From positions 1 to 23,710 of the forward strand of contig JADJBP010000006.1 in NCBI GenBank assembly GCA_016703625.1: 23,710 nt of DNA. The letters are read 5' to 3'. Position 1 is the first letter of the stretch; each line of letters begins with the position of its first letter. The notes below the pieces were generated by a model. The model ran no database searches. It was not told the origin of the DNA and saw only the letters and a list, made by a program, of their open reading frames with translations. The position numbers and the translations under genes are program-made. Source of the DNA: Chitinophagaceae bacterium. GTDB lineage: Bacteria; Bacteroidota; Bacteroidia; Chitinophagales; Chitinophagaceae. Positions 17,584-23,710 of this stretch are shown here, piece by piece.

Positions 17584-18377
17584 TCAATTAATCTTATTAA
17601 TCAGCGTTTTGTTTTCCATCACCCCGGTACCAAATAATGCAAAATCATATTTCACCGGGTCAGCCTTATCTAAAGTACGTAAAAAGGCCGTTAATTCCAA
17701 TGCAGCCTGCCAGTCAACGGGGTTTTCGGTGCAATATTTTTAATTCTTTTGCAATCCTTGCCACATGTACATCAACAGGACAGATCAATTGTGCCGGGGA
17801 AATGTTTTTCCAGATACCGAGGTCAACGCCGTTAGTATCCTGCCTGACCATCCATCTTAAAAACATATTCAACCTTTTGCAACTTGAATTTTTTTCAGGA
17901 GATGCAATATGTTTCCGGGTACGCTCAGGAATATGCGGCAGCGAAAAGAAATAATGATAAAAACCGTTCAACCCGTTTTCAACAGTTTCATCTTTTTTAT
18001 ACATCCATTGTGTAAATGCTGTTTCAAGCGAAGGGTGTTTTGTGTAGTGCATTTTAAAAAAAGCAATAAAATACAACAGGTCGGTTGCATTGAAAGTGCG
18101 GTGTTTAAAGGAAAGCAATTTTTTAAGATCACCATCTGAATGATGAAGGCAGAATGCATGCGGATCATTATCCATCAGTTGCAACAATTCTTTGTCTTGT
18201 TGATAATGGTTTTGCGGTTACCCCACGAAAATATAGCAGCAAAGAAACCGGCAATTTCAATGTCCTGGTTTTGGTAAAAAGATGTGGTATACAAACAGGG
18301 TCTGAATTAATGAATAATGTATTATTATAAGTAATGACCCCTTTGTTGAGGTATTTCTTCAATTTATCCTGCATCAA
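17584..18377 (-). CDS. TIGR02757 (DUF2400) family protein
   Basis: Conserved Bacteroidota protein of unknown function, about 264 residues, close to the family length. ATG at 18377 or 18374 (MQDKLKKYLNKGVITYNN). Conserved stretches: DPVCIPHLF, then across breaks between about 18255 and 18185 AGFFAAIFSWGNRKTIINK, and LMDNDPHAFCLHHSDGDLKK. The diagnostic block is CKRLNMFLRWMVRQD, TNGVDLGIWKNISPAQLICP, VDVHVARIAKELKIL. After a break near 17733 it continues DWQAALELTAFLRTLDKADP and VKYDFALFGTGVMENKTLIN, with TGA at 17584-17586. The helical, DNA-glycosylase-like 'P(L/V)DVHxxR' pattern may hint at a nucleic-acid role, but that is only suggestive. First gene of a two-gene unit with the small protein downstream. 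Confidence 0.85.
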
Positions 18378-18436
18378 ACAAAATTAACCAGTCATTCTTA
18401 TAATCATATGACAGGTTAATGAATTATTTTTATGTA

Positions 18437-19092
18437 TTAACGGGGAATGACTGCACCACTGCCACTGATGTGTACATTAATTACAGGAGTGCCTTTGTAG
18501 TATACATTTCCACTGCCTGCAATATTTACTTTTAAATTATTGCCTGCTGAAATTTCCTGGTTACCGCTTCCGGAGATGATAATATCTGCATGTACTGCCT
18601 GCATACCAAATGCATATACACTGCCGCTTCCTGCTATTGTAGAAATAAAGTTTTGGGCTGTTCCCTGGCTGAAATTGATGTTACCGCTTCCTGCAATATG
18701 GGTTTCAAAAACAGGTTGTTATCAAAAATGCCACTGGTAAATATATTGCCCGAACCCGAAATGGTTAATCCGTTAAGTACCGGAAGTGTTACAAGGATTT
18801 TTATATTGTCGTTTTTTACTGTAGTATTATTTTTATATCCCAGCTCCAGTGTGTTGTTCACTAACCTGGTTTCAAAATACGGTATTAAGTTAGCGTAACC
18901 GTTTATTTCTACTTTAAATCCTGCTCCCTGTGTTACAAAAACATTTGTAGAGCCTGATACATGGATCCTGGTAAAATTTGTAACAGCCCTTGTTTCTGTT
19001 ATTACAGGCCCGCTTCCGGATATCCTGTCTTTTTTACATGCAATAAGTGTCACTAATGATGTTGTTAATAAAAGTATGCTTATTGATTTCAT
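18437..19092 (-). CDS. GIN-domain (DUF2807) lipoprotein
   Basis: Surface or periplasmic lipoprotein of the 'head GIN domain' family; role unknown, often compared to adhesin-like beta-helices. ATG at 19092 gives MKSISILLLTTSLVTLIAC, with the lipid-acceptor Cys at residue 19. The mature protein begins GSGPVITETRAVTNFTRIHV and then shows repeated (I/V)xGSGN turns: LTISGSGNIFTSG, then after a one-base change near 18715 HIAGSGNINFSQG, IAGSGSVYAFG, IIISGSGNQEISAG, NIAGSGNVYYKG and HISGSGAVIPR at the C-terminus. TAA is at 18437-18439. About 218 residues. A TACCTTTA sequence on the minus strand (19128-19135) could be its -7 box. It is separated by about 60 bases from the TIGR02757 gene downstream. 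Confidence 0.9.
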
Positions 19093-19302
19093 AAAATCTG
19101 ATTTAATGTTTATTTTATTTGTTTAAATAAAGGTAGATATGATAAATTACTTTTAATTCCTCAGGCAGATGAACTGTTATAAAATCTGTATGACCTGTAT
19201 TTTTGTAAATACAGATACAAAGGAAACCGGATCGTCTTTGATAAAAGCAGGATTGTTATATAATTTAACTTTCCCGTCAAGGAAAGCTTTTATTTTTCAT
19301 GA

Positions 19303-20378
19303 TCATTCTTCACTGATAAGTTTTTTAATGATCGAAATGCCAAGCCTGTCACATGCCCCGTTTTTATTAAATTGATTGATAATTACAATAACAGCCTTGC
19401 TTTTATCTTTTACAAAAGCGGCAAATGTGGAAAAACCATACGTACCACCATTGTGCCAATACACAGGCGGTTGGTCCTTATCTTTGATAATATGCCATCC
19501 CTGACCAACAGCCACTCCCGGGCTTATAGCAACCGTTTGGGCAGTTAATTTATTGATTATGGCTTTTGATTTTCTGTTTTCGGAAAGCACATATTTTCCA
19601 GGTAAGTAAGCATATCATTACCGGTACAGGTTAAATTTTGGCCGAAACTAAAATATTCATGTTCCAATATGGTGTTTTATCATTTGCTGCAAAATATCCC
19701 TGGCTTTTATGTTGGGTTAAAGCTTTGGATTTGGCGGGGTTGCCCATTTAAAGGCTGCAAAATGAATTGATCTGTCAGTGTTGCAAATGATTTACCTGAA
19801 ATGCGTTCTGCCAGTACACCTGCTAACCCGGCACCAAGGTTTGAATAATTACTTTTTCCATCGGGTTTTGGAGTACAGCTTTTTAAATAGGCATAAAGTT
19901 CATTGGCACCATAAGTTTCATACGGTTGCCGGATGTTTAACATCTTCAGGTTATCGGGCAGCCTGGGCAAGCCCGATGTATGGTTCATCAGGCTTAAAAA
20001 ACTGATGCTGTTGAGATGTTGATTTTGGCGAACAGAATCAGGCAGGTAATTGATGACGGGGTCTGTTTCGGAAATATTATTTTCCATCAACACAGCTGTT
20101 AAAACATAGGCAGTAAAAGTTTGGTAATGCTTCCAATTTCAAAAGTGGTTGATGAATCAAAGGGCATTTGCCTGTCCGGGTCAGCAAAGCCGGTCTGGTA
20201 AAAACTTCTTTTCCCATTGTTTAAAATGCCAATAAAAATACCCGGCAGTTTTCTTTGCTGTACAAACTATCAGCCAGGTACTGAATAGAGTCATCCTGTT
20301 TTTGTTTACCTGTTTGGGCAACACTGCTGTTAAAAAATACAACACAGCAAAGGAGCATATAAGCCAGGTCTTTTTCAT
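19303..20378 (-). CDS. Serine beta-lactamase-like hydrolase (class C/esterase-type, PF00144)
   Basis: Exported serine hydrolase of the beta-lactamase/penicillin-binding/esterase superfamily. ATG at 20378 starts MKKTWLICSFAVLYF, and after a lost base near 20333 completes the signal peptide (NSSVAQ). Motifs: Ser-x-x-Lys in FEIGSITKTFTAYVL, Tyr-x-Asn in GKSNYSNLGAGLAGVLAER, and the third-motif region YWHNGGTYGFSTFAAFV (His-x-Gly-like). Frame changes lie near 20333, 20230, 20095, 19725 and 19590. About 358 residues to TGA at 19303-19305. Beyond this stop the same strand can be read as KAFLDGKVKLYNNPAFIKDD to a stop at 19177, so a longer C-terminus hidden by indels is possible. It begins six bases after the PLP-enzyme stop, so it is probably co-transcribed. 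Not specifically an antibiotic resistance enzyme. Confidence 0.85.
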
Positions 20379-20384
20379 GGCAGC

Positions 20385-21575
20385 TTATCCGATTGCATTA
20401 GCCAGGTCATTGATCAGGTCATCAGCATCTTCAATACCCACACTCCAGTCTTATTAATCCATCGGCAAGCCGTTCTTAATACGTTCTTCACGGGTATGCG
20501 GGCATGTGTCATGCTGGTAAGGTGATTGATCAGAGATTCAACGCCACCGAGGCTTTCGGCCAGCGAGAATAAATGGGTTCCGGTGAGTACTTTATTGGCT
20601 GCTTCTATGCTTTCATCCTTTAAAACAAAACTGATCATGCCGCCAAAACCACGCATTTGTTTTTTGGCAACGGCATAGCCCGCATTGTCTTCAAACCCGG
20701 GCCAGTATACTTTGCCCACTTTTGGATTATTGCGAAGCCAATGTGCAATTTTTTCCCCGTTTTCACAATGCTGTTTCATGCGTACATGCAGTGTTTTAAT
20801 TCCCCTCAAAACCAAAAAGCAATCCATAGGGCCGGGTACGGCGCCGCAACTTTTTTGAATGAAATATAATTTTTCCCTCAGTTCAGCATCGTTCATCATC
20901 AATGCACCCTGTATCACATCACTGTGGCCACCTAAATATTTGGTAGCCGAGTGCATAATGATGTCTGCACCCAGGTCAAGGGGTTTTGTAAATGAGGATG
21001 CAAAAGTATTGTCAACACATAATAAGGCATTGGCCTTTTTGAAATGGCAGCTATGGCAGCAATATCCGTAATGTTCATCAACGGGTTTTGTTGGTGTTCC
21101 AACCATACCAGTTTGGTGTTGGTAACAGCTGCCTGTACATTTGCGGCATTGGTGGTATCAACATATTTAAAATGTAATGCCATACCGTTCCCAGACCTTT
21201 GTAAATAATCGGTAGCTTCCGCCATACATATCATTGGCAGCGATCACTTCATCGCCCGGGTTTAATAATTTTATAACAGCATCTGTTGCGGCAACACCAC
21301 TTCAAATGCCAGTCCGAATTTTGCATTTTCAATAATGGCATAGGCATCTTCCAGGGCTTTACGGGTGGGATTCTGGCTGCGAGCTATTCGTAGCCTTTGT
21401 TTTTTCCGGGTGCTTCCTGCACATAAGTACTGGTTTGAAAGATCGGCGTCATAATAGCGCCTGTTCCCGGATCAGGCTCGGCACCGGCATGAATAAATTT
21501 GGTAGCAAGCTTCATACCCCTGTCCCCTTGCGCAGCATCCTGCGGAGAATGCGAATTTGAATCGTTTTTACTCAT
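20385..21575 (-). CDS. Cys/Met-metabolism PLP-dependent enzyme (cystathionine gamma-synthase/lyase-like)
   Basis: PLP enzyme of trans-sulfuration, acting on homoserine esters or cystathionine in the cytoplasm. Family signatures: IHAGAEPDPGTGAIMTPIFQ, YARSQNPTRKALEDAYA, NPLMNITDIAAIAAIS, LCVDNTFASSFTKPLDLGAD and HSATKYLGGHSD with the PLP-binding Lys. Also PGPMDCFLVLRGIKTLHVRM, LAESLGGVESLINHLTSMTH, and a C-terminus LPDGLIRLECGYEDADDLIN reached after a break near 20465. Other breaks lie near 21385, 21300, 21190 and 21040. ATG at 21575 adds about 20 residues (MSKNDSNSHSPQDAAQGDRG) before the usual start MKLATKFIHAG at 21515, so 21515 is a credible alternative. About 397 or 377 residues. I cannot separate MetB, MetC, or a gamma-lyase from sequence alone. 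Downstream of asnB on the same strand. Confidence 0.9.
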
Positions 21576-21642
21576 AAAAATATTTTTACAAAAGTAACGG
21601 GATTTTTTGTAAGCCCCTTTAAGGGTTTGGGGCAACCACAAT

Positions 21643-23498
21643 TTAAATTACCTGCGCCGCACACAAAAACCGCCAGTCGTAATTTTTATCGGCATGCGCT
21701 GCCAGCGGTTCAATTTTTTAGTGAGCGATTTTTGGTGAGTATGCCGGCATTAACCAGTTTTCTTTTGGCTTCAGTATATAATCCTGCATAACGGGTTCCT
21801 TCTCCAGTTTTTTGGGGCGGTTCAAAACCAACCTTTTTCCCTGCGCCATACAATTTCATCCGGCAGCTTTTTTCCATGGTTTTGCGTAATAAAAATTTGG
21901 TCAGCCTTCATGCATTTTCAGCTGGGCGGGCAGCGAAAAAACAAATTCTGCCAGCTCATGATTTAAAAAGGGCAGCCTAACTTCACAGCCATGCGCCATA
22001 CTGTTCCTGTCTGCAAAACGAAGCAGCTCTTCCAAACCCATTTCAGTTGTATGAAAATGCAGGGATGTCATTTAATTTGGTTACAATGGGTTTATGAATA
22101 CCCACCATTCCTGGTGTTTCATCAGGCAAAAAATCATCACTGATATCGGGATGCGAAAATGGTTTTCCGGTATTCGATCTTTTCCAGTTGCATGGCAGCA
22201 TGCGATGGAAGAAATGCAGCAAAATAATTTTCAGGTCCCAGTGAAATGGCTGGTTGTTTTTACGGAAAGCAACCCTTTCTTTTTGCGTGGCGCCCAGTTT
22301 ATGCCTGCTCAGCACTTCCTGCAGGTACCAGTGAATATATTTGGGATACCCGGCTAACAGTTCATCGGCACCCTGGCCATCCAGTAAAACCTTTACTCCA
22401 CGCTGTTTTGCCAGTTCAAAAATTTTGTATTGGGCAAAAATACCTGATGACTGAAAGGGTTCTTCCTGGTGATAACAAAGTTTTTCAAAATCATTGACCA
22501 GGTCTTTGGCAGTAAGATGTATTTGATGATTGGTAAAGGTTTAAATGCTCTGTAACAATCCGGATATACCACGGATTCATCATTTCAAAACCCGGGAATA
22601 CGGTCGAAAACGTACTGAGTTGGTTGTCTTTTTCTTTAAGCCGGCTGTTTTTATGTAATTGGCTGATCGTATAAGCAATGGAAGAGCTGTCGAGAGCGCC
22701 CGCTGAGACTGGTTCGAGCAGTATATCACTGCGCAGCCGCAGGTTAACCGAGCGGGTAAACAGGTCGATAAATTTTCAATGGCATCATTTACCGATATAT
22801 CAATTTTAATTTCCTTGTTGATGCTCCAGTATTTTACAATTTTTGAAAGATGGCCCGATGCAGGTTCAACAACCAGGTAGTGGGATGGGGGTAGCACATA
22901 AATGTCTTCGAAAAATGTCTGTTCCTTGTCAATACTGTTTTGCACATGCCCCAGCGTGATATAATTGAGGAGCATTTTATTGTCAATATGTTTTCAATAC
23001 CGATGGTACAGAGTGCTTTCATTTCGCTGGCAAAAATAAAATTGGCCTCATCTTCGTAATAATAAAATGGCTTTTCGCCAAACCGGTCCCTGGCTGCAAA
23101 GAGCCGTTCTTCTTTTTCATCCCAGATGGCAAGGCAAACATGCCATCCAGTTGTTGCAGGCATTTGTCTTTCAGTAATCGTATGCTGCCAGGATAACTTC
23201 GGTATCGGATTTTGAAGTAAAACCATATCCTTTGTTTTGTAAAGGACCTGATCTCTATATAATTGTAAATTTCACCGTTATACACGATCGGTAGCGGTTG
23301 GCATAAGCCATTGGTTGTGCAACATTTTACTCAGGTCTATCACCGAAAGCCGCCGGTGTCCCAGGTGAACGGTATTTTTATAATTGCTCCAGCTGCCTTC
23401 ATCATCCAGGCCACGATGGGCAATGGCACCGGTCATTTTTAAATGCGCCGGTGCGCCGGATTGGCAGTATATATTAATATTCCTGCAATTCCACACAT
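21643..23498 (-). CDS. asnB: Asparagine synthase (glutamine-hydrolysing)
   Basis: Cytoplasmic enzyme converting aspartate, glutamine and ATP to asparagine. ATG at 23498 gives MCGIAGILIYTANPAH, so the nucleophile Cys2 of the class II glutamine amidotransferase domain is present. It continues HLKMTGAIAHRGLDDEGSW, GHRRLSVIDLS, VYNGEIYNYIE, RDRFGEKPFYYYED and FASEMKAL. The synthetase domain includes LPPSHYLVVEPASGHLSK, a degenerate-looking P-loop region near 22700 (LDSSSIAY), RFADRNSMAHGCEVRLPFLN, LPDEIVWRREKVGFEPPQK, and the C-terminus HADKNYDWRFLCAAQVI with TAA at 21643-21645. At least ten frame changes occur (for example near 23440, 23310, 23210, 22980, 22770, 22700, 21905 and 21810), so the exact P-loop residues cannot be read. 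About 618 residues, the normal length. Confidence 0.92.
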
Positions 23499-23549
23499 AG
23501 TGTAAATATCAATAAAAAAAAACTCCTGAAGCGGGTTTATAAATAAATG

Positions 23550-23710
23550 TTATTGGAAGTTAACGGGCAATACAACTTTAGTATCACCCCAGGCCATTAC
23601 CAGGTCGCAACCATAGGTTGAATTTTGAAACAACATCGTGAAATATTCGATCTCGATATCATTTTAATGACCGGGACAACCATTTCAACCAGGTCTTTTG
23701 TTTTATCAAT
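23550..23710 (-). CDS. 3' end of an unrecognised gene (5' part outside window)
   Basis: Only the last 53 or so residues are present: IDKTKDLVEMVVPVIK, a one-base change near 23663, then DIEIEYFTMLFQNSTYGCDL and VMAWGDTKVVLPVNFQ, with TAA at 23550-23552. The codon pattern and clean protein-like reading support real coding sequence. No signal or motif identifies a family. It lies 51 bases upstream of asnB on the same strand and could share its transcript. Confidence 0.5.

Noticed and set aside
19195..19214. Small palindrome CTGTATTT-TTGT-AAATACAG as an operator or terminator
   Set aside because: An 8-bp A/T-rich stem in a region that may be coding on the minus strand; no promoter or stop placed to give it a clear role.
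21613..21633. GCCCC...GGGGC inverted repeat between asnB and the PLP enzyme as a terminator
   Set aside because: Arms are only five bases with competing internal pairings and no convincing T tract right after the stem on the minus strand.

Overview
The window looks like a Bacteroidota chromosome segment, most probably Chitinophagaceae or a close relative. Evidence from the sequence: Sec signal peptides ending in AQ, TTTG / TAnnTTTG-type promoters, LytS/LytTR sensor modules with a beta-propeller and Y_Y_Y domain, and family markers such as a TIGR02757 protein, a DUF4197 lipoprotein and a GIN-domain lipoprotein. No tRNA, rRNA, CRISPR array or transposase was seen. Almost every long gene is broken by one-base indels, mostly a missing base in or near a homopolymer. 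The adjacent frames always continue the same conserved protein, so I treat these as probable sequencing or assembly errors and give whole-gene coordinates across the breaks.

Layout. Positions 1-2405 (minus): the 5' part of an S9 dipeptidyl-peptidase-IV-like gene, then lysS, separated by a good intrinsic terminator. 2593-3290 (plus): a DUF4197 lipoprotein. 3300-6186 (minus): a compact five-gene envelope operon. In transcription order it encodes a lipoprotein, a small secreted protein, a secreted protein with a caspase-like His/Cys pair, a two-TM protein with an EF-hand-like loop, and another small two-TM protein. 6516-14224 (plus): the centrepiece, four tandem paralogous LytS/YesM-type histidine kinases followed by one LytTR response regulator. 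The first two kinases have periplasmic beta-propeller sensors and the last two have short membrane sensors. The last four genes overlap at stop/start codons, and a perfect 19-bp hairpin closes the unit.

14283-16436 (minus): a flavin-reductase-family protein and a fumarylacetoacetate-hydrolase-family protein, separated by a cluster of degenerate inverted repeats. 16537-17251 (plus): a fatty acid hydroxylase superfamily membrane enzyme with a clear promoter. 17256-18377 (minus): a TIGR02757 protein and a small conserved protein. 18437-19092 (minus): a GIN-domain lipoprotein. 19303-23498 (minus): asparagine synthase, a Cys/Met-metabolism PLP enzyme and a serine beta-lactamase-like hydrolase. 23550-23710 (minus): the 3' end of an unrecognised gene.

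How the genes may work together: the kinase array and the envelope operon are divergently transcribed from one shared 329-bp region. My working hypothesis is that several related sensors feed the single LytTR regulator, and that the envelope operon with its caspase-like protein is a candidate target. The array architecture is read directly from sequence; the regulatory link is inference.
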